Source: Callipepla californica brunnescens (lineage: Eukaryota > Chordata > Aves > Galliformes > Odontophoridae). Taken from it: a DNA stretch of 64,000 nucleotides. The stretch covers positions 4,775,775 to 4,839,774 of the forward strand of contig JALIRH010000008.1 of the NCBI GenBank assembly GCA_023055505.1, read 5' to 3'. Shown here piece after piece: positions 1 to 10,366 of the stretch. The notes below the pieces were generated by a model. It was given only the letters and a program-made list of their open reading frames with translations, was not told the DNA's origin and ran no database searches. Position 1 is the first letter of the stretch. The number at the start of each line of letters is the position of its first letter. Both the position numbers and the translations under genes were made by a program.

Positions 1-3000
1 TGTCTTCTGCCCACTTCTGCCTCCATTTATCATCAGAGAAGTCTCACTTAACACCAACTGCATTTGGCAGATTACAGAATCCAATCACCAGCATACATCA
101 GCGAAGCAATAGGCCAAGTGAATGAGCTCTGCAGGACAGCAAGGCAAAAAGACACTCTACGCTTCCCACAGATGAGTAGACATCTCTTCCACAACACATG
201 CTGATGTGTAGATGTGGCACCGAGTGACATGGTCAGTCAGCATGGTGGTGATGGTTGACTAGGAGATCTTAGTGGTCTTTTCCAGCCTTAATGATTACTT
301 TGAGAAATACCCAGCCCTCAGCATGAGCATGGCATATCTCAGACAAGATACAATGGATAAGAGAAGGTATTCCTTCTGTCACGGACTTGCAGACTACTAA
401 CCTAAAAATACCTATTGCCATGGGCATGTCCCATGCTGTCTAAGGATACTTCCAAGAAACACATCTGTATAAACCGGTACTTATAAAAAGGACCGGGACC
501 CTCAAATAAAGGGTACTGGTCTCAATTAGTAAAATATTCCAATTTTGATTTAGGAAAGCCCAGCCTTTATCAAAACTGACCGTAAAATATACGCTGCCTT
601 GGCTAAACAGATGCATAATTTGCAATGGGGATGCAAATCTGCAGCAGAGCGTGAAAGCAGACATTTCCTAGAGCATTTCACAGAACACACAGGGGCGAAG
701 TTCTGAGCCTGATTATGTACGTGTTAATCTGAGCAAAATAAAACCCGTGTCCTGTCAGCAAATGTGGAGTGTCGTTGCCAGAGGCGCAGACTGAGAGTCG
801 TCCTGGGCACACACTGCATCAGAAAAAATGCCCGGAGGGGCACACATCTAAAAAAGCTTACAGCCTTAGTGAGGGCTGAGTTCCAGGACCTCGGCAGATG
901 AGAAGCAAATGAACAAGAACGCCTCAGTGTTCACCTCTGACAGTTTGTTCTCATTCCCTGAAACAGCTTTCACAAATACAGCGTGGCTGAGCAATGGGCT
1001 CTGGCATTGCATGACATGGGGCTCTGCCACTGCAACAGGGCAGTCTGAGTGCTAACAGCTGAAGCACTCTGCAGTGGCATTTGGGCAAACTCTCTACTGA
1101 AGCCCAGCAGGTTGGAAGGTGAGGATGTCGAGGCGATAAAAGCACCTGCTGAAACAAAGGGGACAAACACCACGCTGCCACTTCATGAGCATGGGAATGA
1201 AGCAGACACCGACGACGGTGCTCCTTCTCAGCACTGTGCCCAGCAGCACCTGCACAGTGCTCACCAGCTGGGACACGCTGCCCTCCCCACTGCCACCACA
1301 GTGCAGCCCCATCACTTGCTGTGTTTGAACATCACCTGCAGAACCACCGATGTAGCAGAAACATCCCCACAGTCCAAGGGGAATCCAGATCTTCATAGAG
1401 AGTGAATGTAGTCCTGGGGCTCTTTCGTGACATAAAACACTTGTGTTACTGATTAATGCTGCTGCTGGCATGAGCTGCTCCGTGAGCCCCAGCTGATGAG
1501 CACGAGCACTGCTGCTGAGTTGGCTGATAAACAGAAACGGACAGGAAAAGTCTTCTGGTTTTGAAAGTGGCAACAGAAACTCTGTGCTGAAAGCCACAGA
1601 CATGAGTTAGAGCAACAGGCAGACTGGAATCAGAGCAGATTTTCCTCTTAGGGTTAAACACCTGCTTTCAGCAGCAGAGAAATCAATGGCACTGGAGAGA
1701 TCTGTCTGGTAGGCAATGCTGCAAACCCTTCTGTGCAGCTTTCCTCATTCCCTGCATTTATTGCCTGCAGCCCCCAGCTCTTCCAGCTCCAGCGCACTCA
1801 GGGAGATGGACCCATCAGGAGAATCATTAAGAGGACACATTTCATTTGTGAAGGGACTCTGGGGAGAGGAGGAGGGAGAAGGCAGCTCTGCTCACCGTGC
1901 CACATCAACAATTGGTGGTTTTAAAACTAAACGAGATGGCAGCAAACTGCTGCCCAAGGAGCAATCCACCCAGTAACCAAACATCCACCGCAGCTCACAC
2001 CCACCGCCATTCATACGCACCATTAATATTTATAAGGATGACGTGTCTCTTTGACAAGAACTTTTGCCTCCAACGACAACAGATGTTGCACCGCTTACTA
2101 AAAGACCTGCTCGAGCATTCTCAGTAGATGCTGTCTGTGCTCATCGTGTCTTTATCCCCCGCTCTGATGGTCCTGCTCACAGAGGCTGGATGACCCACTG
2201 ACAGTTCAGATCACGTCAGTCTCCAGCCCAAGAACACAGATGGCCATGCATTTGGCTGTGGGGTCCTCACAGCTTCTCAGAGTCGCATTGTACTTCTGCT
2301 GCTCAGCCCCACCTCACAGGGATGGGCCACAGTGCTGAGCTGAGGCTGCAGAATTGTCTTCCACTGCTGTCTCAGCCCCTGCTGCCACAGGTACGTTAGT
2401 GACTGTATCCGATCTACAAAGAATTACAGACCATCATCATATGCTGCGGTGCCGCACTCTGCACACAAACTGGCAGGATACAGCTCTGATCTCATTCATC
2501 CCTGCTAAAACATGCTGCTATGATGTGTGGCAGTCCCTGGAGGACACAGTTAAACTCCCACCCTCCATGCAGGAGTAGTGCACTCAGCAGCCTGCGCCTA
2601 ACCTGTGCAGAGCCGTATGGATAAGCCAAGAGGTTTGCCAAAACGTCCTTCAGGAATCACAATGCATGGGCAAGCACTGAGGCATTAGACAAGTATCTAA
2701 GGGACGTTTGCTTTTACAAGATTGCAGTTGACATTTACATTAAAATGCATGAGGTTATCAGGAATCGTTTCACTTGATGTGATGGAGGCACAAAAACGTC
2801 ACATTACCCCGTGGGCTGGAGCAGGGAGCCTGCACTGACTTCTGCCTCCAGAACTGCAGCTCTTGTAGTGCCCCGCTGTTTATTTATGTACATCTTTAAC
2901 GTACAGCACAAGTGACTCCAGCATTTTCAGCTCATTTGACTTGCAGTACAACACGAAGACACGCTCCAGAGCTGGGCCGGCACCTGGTGCAGCTCACAGC

Positions 3001-3549
3001 AGTCAGAACACAGATGGGACATTGCAGCCGTGGACGGCTCTCTGTGGCCAAGCTTGGCTGCTAGCAGACCACCCCAGTGCACTGCAGGTTAGGTTCTAAA
3101 ATGACAAACAGCCGAGATGTGTGCCTGTGTGTTTGGGAGTTTCTACGTATGTCTGCTTTTACCTGGCCAGATTTGGGTCAGAGTAGGGACAGCTCCTTCT
3201 AAATGGAGACCCATTGCTTCCCTGCAGCTTGCACTCGTACAGCTGCCTTCTCACATCAGGCCAGTTACACACGGATCAGACACAAACTGCAGGCACTACC
3301 GGTCTAATAAAGAGCAAAACACCACGCACCTGGCCTGGCCCGAGCAGCGCTTCTGCTAGCTCTGCATTAATGCCATTGCTGAGGGTTCTGCATCGTGTCC
3401 CGTGGTGCGTGGAGCTCATGGGAACTGCAGGGATGTGTTTAACCACACAGTCACGTCTCCGACCCAGTTTTGCTCCCCTGCTGAAATGCAAACAGCGCTT
3501 CCTTCAAACAAAAAGGGATTGGACCACCACAGCAGGAAGAGCTGTAAGA
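1..3549. other. intergenic, no gene recognised
   Basis: No open segment here has flanking splice sites, family resemblance or codon structure that would support a gene. The stretch lies upstream of HES6 and may hold its distal regulatory DNA, but I recognise no specific element apart from the CR1 tail at about 205-296. Confidence 0.5.
205..296 (+). repeat. CR1 LINE, 3' tail fragment
   Basis: The stretch runs from GATGTGGCACCGAGTGACAT through GGTGGTGATGGTTGACTAGG to GTGGTCTTTTCCAGCCTTAA, which follows the 3' end of the bird CR1 retrotransposon in order and orientation. CR1 copies are usually 5'-truncated like this one. Identification is from memory of the consensus, so the edges are approximate. 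Confidence 0.7.
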
Positions 3550-3795
3550 GCTTTAGAGTAGCAGCGGGGAGATGTAGGTTAGATGTTAGGAGGAAATCCT
3601 TCACTCAGAGGGCAGTGAGGCCGTGGCACCGCTGCCCAGAGGGGTGCGGGTACCCCACGCGTGGAGGTGTTCAGGGCTGTGCTGGATCGGGCTCCGGGCA
3701 TCCTGAGCTGGCGGGGCACCCAGCCCACGGCAGGGGTTGGAAGCGGACCGGCTGCAAGGTGTCCTCCAACCCGAGCATTCCGCGGCTCGGATAAT
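3550..3795 (+). repeat. CR1 LINE, 3' fragment
   Basis: Diagnostic CR1 3'-end blocks appear in order: GGTTAGATGTTAGGAGGAAA, a GAGGGCAGTGAGGC block, GCTGCCCAGAGGGGTGCGGG, GGAGGTGTTCAGGGCTGTGC, and CCCACGGCAGGGGTTGGAAG. The copy is 5'-truncated and unusually GC-rich. It abuts the HES6 CpG island, about 700 bp upstream of the HES6 start codon. Confidence 0.85.
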
Positions 3796-4361
3796 GGGGA
3801 GCAGCAGGAACCCCCCACCTCCCAGCGGGGTCAGTCGTGCCGCGCACGTCGGGCGGGGCCGCTTCCAGCGGGGGCTGCGTCTCGCGTTTCCTCGGGCGGT
3901 AAAAATACGACACACATTAGCGAGGGAGAATGAAAAGAGGGAAACAAAAGGAGCGGGAGCGAACACCTGTCGCTCTCCTCGGGGACGAGCCCCGACGCTT
4001 TTATCCGCTTCGGTCTGCAGAGGGAACTGCAGCTGCCAACTGTCATCAGCATCAAGTTACCGCACAAAGCCGGGGCCTCGGCCGGCGCTGGGGAGCGGCG
4101 GGGGGACGAGACGCCCCGGGTGCGGCTCCCGGCCCGGCAGGCACGGCCCGAGGACGGCCCGGCGGGGCAGCGAGCCTCGCTCGGGAGAAAACAAAGGGCT
4201 CGAGCCGGCATCACCCGGCCACCGAGACCGGGGCACCCAGCAGCCTGAAGGAGCGCCCGCCCCGAGCCGTTACACGGTCACGTCGGGGCCGGGGCCGCGC
4301 CGGGAGGGGCAGAGCGCGGCGCTCCGGCCCGGCCCCGCCGCAGACAAAGCGCGCGGCCGCC

Positions 4362-4446
4362 ATTGGGCCGTTCGGCCCACGCTGCGGCGCTGCCCGCGCG
4401 GCGCGGCCAATGGGCGGACGGAGCCGCGGAGCGGCCGCTATAAGAG
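4362..4446 (+). promoter_or_regulatory. HES6: HES6 core promoter: two CCAAT boxes and a TATA-like box
   Basis: An inverted CCAAT box (ATTGG, 4362-4366), a direct CCAAT box (4407-4411) and a TATA-like TATAAGAG (4439-4446) lie in order just upstream of the HES6 start codon. A TATA box at 4439 predicts transcription starting near 4468-4472 and a 5'UTR of only about 20-25 nt. The start site itself is inferred. Confidence 0.65.
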
Positions 4447-4492
4447 GGGCGGCGCGGGGCGGGGAGCGGCGCGGGGCCGCGGAGCAGCGGCG

Positions 4493-4678
4493 ATGGCGCC
4501 GTCGTTCCGGGGCGGCAAAGGCCGCGCTGCGCGGGGCGGCGCGGGGCCGCGCGCGGACGGGAGGGCGAGCGGCGCGGACGGGAGCGCGCAGGCGCGGAAG
4601 CCGCTGGTGGAGAAGAAGCGCAGAGCGCGGATCAACGAGAGCCTGCGGGAGCTGCGGCGGCTGCTGGCCGGCGGGGAG
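4493..4678 (+). CDS. HES6: HES6 coding exon 1
   Basis: Residues 1-62: start codon, Gly/Arg/Ala-rich N-terminus, basic region and helix 1. It ends in phase 0 at GGGGAG followed by the donor GTGAGC. Hes genes normally have an intron just before the basic region; none is visible here. Confidence 0.9.
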
Positions 4679-4897
4679 GTGAGCGGCGGGGAGGGCGGCG
4701 GGGGCCGGGGCCGCGCAGACGCTGACGGCCGCGGCGTCCCGGGGCAGTTCCAGGCGAAGCTGGAGAACGCGGAGGTGCTGGAGCTGACGGTGCGGCGGGT
4801 GCAGGCCGTGCTGGAGCGCCGCGCGCTCGGTGAGTGCCGCGGGGAATGGGGGGCCGTGCCGCGCCGCACCTCTCCCCGCTGTGTGTGTGTGTGTGTG

Positions 4898-4932
<35 letters not shown>

Positions 4933-5344
4933 CTGAGCATCTGTCTGTCTCTCCCGGGCCGCAGAGGGCGGGCGGCTGCACCGCGAGGCCAGCGAGCGCT
5001 TCGCCGCCGGCTACATCCAGTGCATGCACGAGGTGCACACCTTCGTGTCCGGCTGCCCCGGCATCGACGCCACCACGGCGGCCGAGCTGCTCAACCACCT
5101 GCTGGAGTCCATGCCGCTCAGCGAGGGCGGACTGCGGGACTTGATGGCGGACGTTCTGGCCGAGCCCTGGCCGGGCTGCGAGGCGGCCCTGGGCCCGGTG
5201 CCGCCGTCCGGCGAGGAGACGTGCTCCGATTCGGACGAGGCGGAGGCCGAGCCGGGCCGGACCCCCGCGCACGGACTGGAGGCGGCGCAGACGCGCGGAG
5301 TGCCCTCGCCCGGCTCGCCCAAGTCCATGTGGAGGCCGTGGTAG
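4493..5344 (+). CDS. HES6: HES6, bHLH-Orange-WRPW transcription factor
   Basis: HES6 belongs to the Hairy/E(spl) family of nuclear bHLH factors. It is known to antagonise HES1 and promote neuronal differentiation, and it recruits Groucho/TLE through a C-terminal WRPW. The CDS joins 4493-4678, 4748-4829 and 4965-5344, giving 215 aa (human about 224). The basic region and helix 1 span residues 35-58 (RKPLVEKKRRARINESLREL). The bHLH loop is very short, as is typical of HES6, and helix 2 spans about 63-88 (AKLENAEVLELTVRR). The Orange domain is about 99-140 (GYIQCMHEVHTFVS, ELLNHLLESMP), followed by an acidic Ser-rich stretch and terminal WRPW at 212-215. The start is chosen because it follows the TATA-like box and begins MAP as I recall for mammalian HES6; the frame stays open upstream only because of GC richness. 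The gene is compact, with introns of 69 and 135 nt. It lies tail-to-tail with PER2. Confidence 0.95.
4748..4829 (+). CDS. HES6: HES6 coding exon 2
   Basis: Residues 63-89 plus one base: bHLH loop end and helix 2. Acceptor CCCGGGGCAG, donor GTGAGTGC. The preceding intron is only 69 nt. Confidence 0.92.
4880..4932 (+). repeat. (GT)n microsatellite in HES6 intron 2
   Basis: An almost pure GT dinucleotide run with one GC interruption fills about 40% of the 135-nt second intron of HES6. It ends about 32 nt before the acceptor, so it lies where the branch point would be expected. Such runs are usually length-polymorphic. Confidence 0.95.
4965..5344 (+). CDS. HES6: HES6 coding exon 3 (Orange domain and WRPW)
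   Basis: Residues 90-215 and the TAG stop. The acceptor GGGCCGCAG is followed by AGGGCGGGCGG. The exon encodes the Orange domain, an acidic Ser/Glu-rich linker (GEETCSDSDEAEAE) and the WRPW Groucho-binding terminus. Confidence 0.95.
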
Positions 5345-5922
5345 CGCTGCCAGCGGCCCCTCGGGCTTGGAACGCGGCGCTCCCGCCCGCCCCGGCACGG
5401 TGAGGCTGAACGAGATGCGTGGACGGCGCGCTCTGTAACCGGGGGCTGCTTGTGTGAGAGTGGGGGGGACGGGCTGGGGAGGAGGGAGGTTTCTTTAGTA
5501 GCGAAGCTCGTTGGTGGACGCGCAGCCGTGATCTCGTAACCCTGCCTCATCCTCTCGGCCTCTCTAAGGGGTCCCAGGTAACACTCGCTACCTTTTTCTC
5601 TTAAGAAAAAGCCCTTGTGCGTTTTAGAGCCGGGCAGCTCCGTGGGGACGGCCCTGGAAGGGGCTCCCAGGAGCAGCTGTGCGTGGCAGCAGCCCCACTC
5701 GTGCCCGCAGGGAATGGAGAGCACCGGGACCCGCTGGGGCCCTGCAGACACATGCAGCACTGGTGGCACGGTGCCTTTGGAAATGAGCGTCTTGATTCAC
5801 GTTTTGCTTTTAGCACATTTGAGTTCGTTGTGACTTCGTGTATATTAGGGTGTCAAATCAATTTTTTTTGTTGTGTTTTTTTTTTTTTAAATCTTTAATA
5901 AAAAATACCGAGCTCACAGTGG
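5345..5922 (+). other. HES6: HES6 3'UTR
   Basis: From the stop codon to the inferred cleavage site about 20 nt after the AATAAA at 5897-5902. The distal part carries T-rich tracts (5860-5888). The downstream GU-rich sequence GTGGGTTGTGTTGTG fits a processing site. Confidence 0.75.
5897..5902 (+). terminator. HES6: HES6 poly(A) signal AATAAA
   Basis: Canonical AATAAA about 550 nt after the HES6 stop, with a GU-rich element (around 5928-5945) downstream. It is the first canonical signal after the stop codon. Confidence 0.8.
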
Positions 5923-8900
5923 CTCTCGTGGGTTGTGTTGTGATCTGTCTTAACCAGGAACAAAAGTGTCTGGGGAACAATGCTGGTAATTAAGCACTTA
6001 GTTCGTGTACTGAGCTACTGTTAGCTCAGGTATTGGAATTCAGGTGTCTCTGTCTAATGCTAAAAGACATAGTGTGATGTGATACAGTGATCTGTGGCAC
6101 GGCCTCCCCTTACCTGCTCCCTTCTCATTTTGGGGTCCTGACTCCAGAAGCATTGGACACATCCTCTGCTGGGGCAGCACAGCACCGATGTTTGCTTTTG
6201 CTTTCACATGCAAAGTTGGTCAGAGCACGCAGAGGTCTGGGAAAGTGTTTCTAAAGAGAGGAAAAAAAACAGTTTTAAGGGAGTTGGGCTTCAGCACTGC
6301 TGTACATGAGGTCTGATTTCTCTCAGGCCCCTACTGGGAGATGCCAGGCTATTTGTTCTGCAGTACCACCTTCCCGAGCACTGGCATTCTTAAGGAGAGA
6401 AACAAAACCAATTGTTAAGTTTCTTAATACATGGAAGTTCCCAAACATAGAACAAGTAAGAGAGGAAGCAACCTAACCACCAGGGGATGAGACCTGTAAC
6501 TTTCCTTTGTTAACAACCCCACAGAACAATAAAAATGGAAACTCAGTGCCTGTAGACTGCTCCTTATTTAACGTTACCTGAGGGGGGCAGGTTCTTATTG
6601 CCATCAGCTTTAGCACAAAACCAGAACAACTCATTTCCCTTTGAACTGGGGAGAAGGGCAAGAACCAGCTCCCCAGGAGGCAGTGAGAGCTGCTGTAGTG
6701 ACCTCTGCTTTAGGGAGGGAGGACAGCATTTGAAGTGTAAATGAGGGAGTAACCTGGGACACTTGCACTAATAGTAACACCCTACATGCAAGATGACCTC
6801 TTGGACTGAGCCTGACCCAGTGCAAGGTCACTTTTTTTTTGTTTTTTAAACAAAGCTGCTTCCCCCAGTTACTACAGTGCCTGACAACACAGCTTCTGCT
6901 CACCTAGCTAAGATAACAACACCTCCTACTAACAACGTGCTTACACATAACATAGCAGGGTCACATAGTGCAGTGACAGCTTCACCTGACACCCAGAAAC
7001 CCCCTTTCTATCCCATGCTCCCCAAAAGGAGACAGAGCCACGGCTCCCAAGGGTTGGGCAAGGCCAGGAGCCCTGTGGAAAAGGGCAGCCCATGAAGAAG
7101 CACAGGACCACAGGCAAGACAGTGCTGTGCATAGCCCACCCCCCCAGCAAAGGGGGTTCTGCACAGTTCTGCACAGCAGAACCGGGCAGCAGCCCTACCT
7201 GTGCTCCCTGGGACAAGGTTTGACATCTAGGGCTGCAGCTGTTGCAGGAATACCAGAGGCAGCTTGGCTCAGCTTCATTGCCAGGAGATGAAAAGGGCTG
7301 GGTTAAGGCTCTTCTGTAACGCTGCTGTGAGAGTAAGAGCAGATCCTGATACTTTGGAGACAGAAACACAGTGGAGAGACGAAATAAATTGCCAGCTTCG
7401 ATTCAACCCTTCCCACATCTGGGGGCAACATGGTGCACCCTGCACATGAACCATGGCAGAACTGAAGGCTGCACCCATCCCACTGATGCAGAGGGAGCTC
7501 CATACACGCTGGCCATCGCCTTCAGGCCAGGTACTGGGTCAGCTGCTGTCCGAAAGCCAGAACAGGGAGCCAGGGCCATGGCAGAAGGGCAGCACTCCTT
7601 TCCCATGCACAATTCTCCATCCTGTGTTGGCTGAAAGAGGCAGAGCAAAGCACCGCTGGTAGAGGGTTTTTTGTTTTGGTTTGGTTTTTTTAAGTGTAAA
7701 AAAAATATTTTAGAAATCCATTGGCAATAAGGCTTGTTCTGTTTTTTAAATCCACAAATTAGACTGACAGAAAGTTTACACCCTCTGATTAGGCGTTGCT
7801 GGTTTTATCCATTTGCATTTCTGTACCTTATTGCAAAGGTGTCAAATCTGACACTTTCCTGACACAGGCAGGAAGAGGTGAGGTTCTGGGGTGGGACTGG
7901 GGAAGGAGGAGGGGAAGGAAGGGCTCCAGCAGCTTGGATGAAAAACCAGAAGCCTTTTCAAGTCCTTCTTTACAGAATGGACTGCTTTTATTTTCCACTC
8001 CAGCAGACAATTAAACGGACTATCTCATCTGACAGTGCACTGCATTGTAAAGAGGGAGAGGAGCAGCGCACAATCAGGGGGACACTCGTTCGATATGCAC
8101 TTGCAGAATAGTTGAAAGAAAGGCTCTTTGCATGCCAGTCACTCACACCTGTCACAGGGGAAAAGTGCTCCCTGTTAACCAGTTCAGCAGGGAGGACTCT
8201 GTTCAAACCTCTCCTAAGCTACTGGCCATACATACCGGTCTTTGTTGGAGCCCTCAGCCAGGTTGCAGGCTGAATCTTTCAGGCTCTCCAAATCTACAGA
8301 CATCTTCCTTTGTCACCCATCAGCAACCATCATTCTGCAAAGTTTTCACCTGCAAAATAAAGTCAAAATAAAGACCCTTCACCATGGTGAGCTGCCCACA
8401 GACAGCTTCCCCAGGAGGCAATCCAGTCCTGACATCCACAGCTGTCAGAGCACGGGTTTAGGATTCTCCCATTTATGGCCCCACCTCCAAGCATCAGCAG
8501 CAGACACACGAGCACACACAGAAAGAGGCATCCAGCCCCAACTGCTTTTCTCCCCTTGGAGGACGTGGCTGCAGACACACAAGTTTTACAGATCTGGTGT
8601 TCAGCTCTTAGAACACACAAGGACTTTTACCCCAGCAGTTCTTCCCTCTCCCCACTGAGGAGAGCAACAGGGCCAAGCAGCACGTCCCCTGCTGAGCTCT
8701 CCCCAGCAGCAACAGCTTGGGCTGTGCTCCCTCAGACCACTGAAACACAAACCAGTACAGATGGAACCCAGGAGAACATCCTCCCATTCCACAAATGGGC
8801 ACAGTTGTGAAGAAAGTCATGCAGGAAACACATGGAAACTCAAGGAACAAAGCAATCTACCAAAACAGCTGGCTGAGCCACAAGACTATATCCTTCCTCC

Positions 8901-9400
8901 ACTTCTTAAGACATATTTTCATTTTCTTGCACGAGACCCCTGGTTCAAAGTTGTGTTTATGCATTCACATACAGATGTCTTGATCTAGCAGTTACCTGAA
9001 TTGATACCATCACTACATCGTGCACATTGAGCCTCTTCGACTCCTGCATGAGCTGAAAGAAGAGGGGGAAAAAAAGATCCCACTCTACCTCCTTCCATGG
9101 GATTTTTAGTTTCCTGTGGAAGCTTTGCATTCAATTATCGTTTTCTGCAAGTGTTAACCTCATTTTTGCATTTTAATCAAGTTAAAAAAGCATGTATATA
9201 TCAAAACTGATGTGAAAACATTCAAGCATGAAAATATACCTTACAGCAGAACATTTTAATCTAGTTAAACAAGACAATTGAGGGCAATTTGATCGGTCAT
9301 AGTGCATGATGTATGTCATATTACACCCCTTCCAGCTGAGCTTCAAATGGCCTTTTAATCCAGTAACATAGAGCCTCAAACACTGAGAGCTACACAGTGA

Positions 9401-9622
9401 GTTCATGTAATCGTTAAGTTTGGAAAAGACCTCTAACGTCATCTGGGCCATCCATTCACACACCACCAATAGTGCCCACTAAGCCATGTCCCTCAGTACT
9501 GCACCCACCCTTTCCATACACACCTTTGGGTGGGTGACCCCACCACGCTCCAGGACAGCCAGTGCCAGTGCCTGAACCTCCCCTGGCACAACCTGAGACA
9601 GGACAAGAGGGAACAACCTGTT
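9401..9622 (-). repeat. CR1 LINE fragment
   Basis: Read on the + strand it starts near TGTAATCGTTAAGTTTGGAA and AAAAGACCTCTAACGTCATC and continues through GCCCACTAAGCCATGTCCCT to CCTGAACCTCCCCTGGCACA. This is the reverse complement of a CR1 3' end. The middle is shorter than the consensus I recall, which suggests an internal deletion. Confidence 0.8.
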
Positions 9623-10353
9623 TGAAATGAGAAGGTAAAACAAAATTCAAATCAGAAACTGAAGAAGTCATGAATTGCCTTTCTTTCCGTGTCTTCGGAT
9701 CCTTCCCAAAGCAAATGCAAATTGCTTTGTGAAGAACTGAGAAGGCTTTATAAAACTACAGCACACTGGCAACTGGATTAGATGATCCTTTCTGCTCTTA
9801 CATTTCTTAAGTATAAAACTACTACAGTTTGTAGTCTTAGTTTTTACACTGAACTCAGACTCAGATTATAGACTTGGAAGCACAGCAGGTAGTTTTTCTC
9901 TGCAACTCAAGAAGTGTAGACCTGAGGCATCCTCCAGCACACTGCTGCAGACAGCTCAGGAATTACCCTGAGTGAATTACCCTCAGCTGAACTCTGCAAA
10001 GGCTTAGACCATTTAGGTACAAAGGAAAGCAGCCTAATTTAAAATCACCACCAAAAAGGTACGATTCAAGAGTATCCCTAAATGACATGCCCACTGAGAG
10101 CAAAGGGGAATTACTGGGTGCCCTCTCAGGTACGTGCTTCAGGAAGGATTTTGTCTTCAAGGGGCCCTCTAAGCAAGCTTCACTGTTTCCACACTTGGAC
10201 CGCTCACAAATGAGGCGCACTAACAAAACATCGGTTTTGTTCTCCCTAAAACTAGCTTTGCCAGAACCAAGATGGGTTACACAGGGTCATGACAAAATAC
10301 TTCCTACTGTCACCATGCGAGTACTTGCAGTTAACATCCCAGATACTGAGAAT

Positions 10354-10366
10354 GGGGGGGGGGGGG
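10354..10366 (+). repeat. G13 homopolymer
   Basis: Uninterrupted run of 13 G in unique sequence. It could be length-polymorphic and error-prone in assembly. Confidence 0.9.

Larger units (their letters stand above)
3600..5420. promoter_or_regulatory. HES6: CpG island over HES6 promoter and gene body
   Basis: The sequence is strongly GC-rich with many CpG dinucleotides, in sharp contrast to the flanking DNA, and covers the promoter and all three coding exons of HES6. Its composition explains why long open frames without biological meaning occur here on both strands. The left edge blends into a GC-rich CR1 copy, so the boundary is approximate. Confidence 0.8.

Noticed and set aside
3737..5398. 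Long open frames of about 250-400 codons on both strands across the HES6 island
   Set aside because: They result from GC-rich sequence with few stop codons. Only the spliced frame 4493-5344 shows family motifs.
9765..9830. Possible CR1 tail around GGATTAGATGATCCTTTCTG
   Set aside because: Only a short match to the CR1 3' end and it is not continued on either side; too weak to list.
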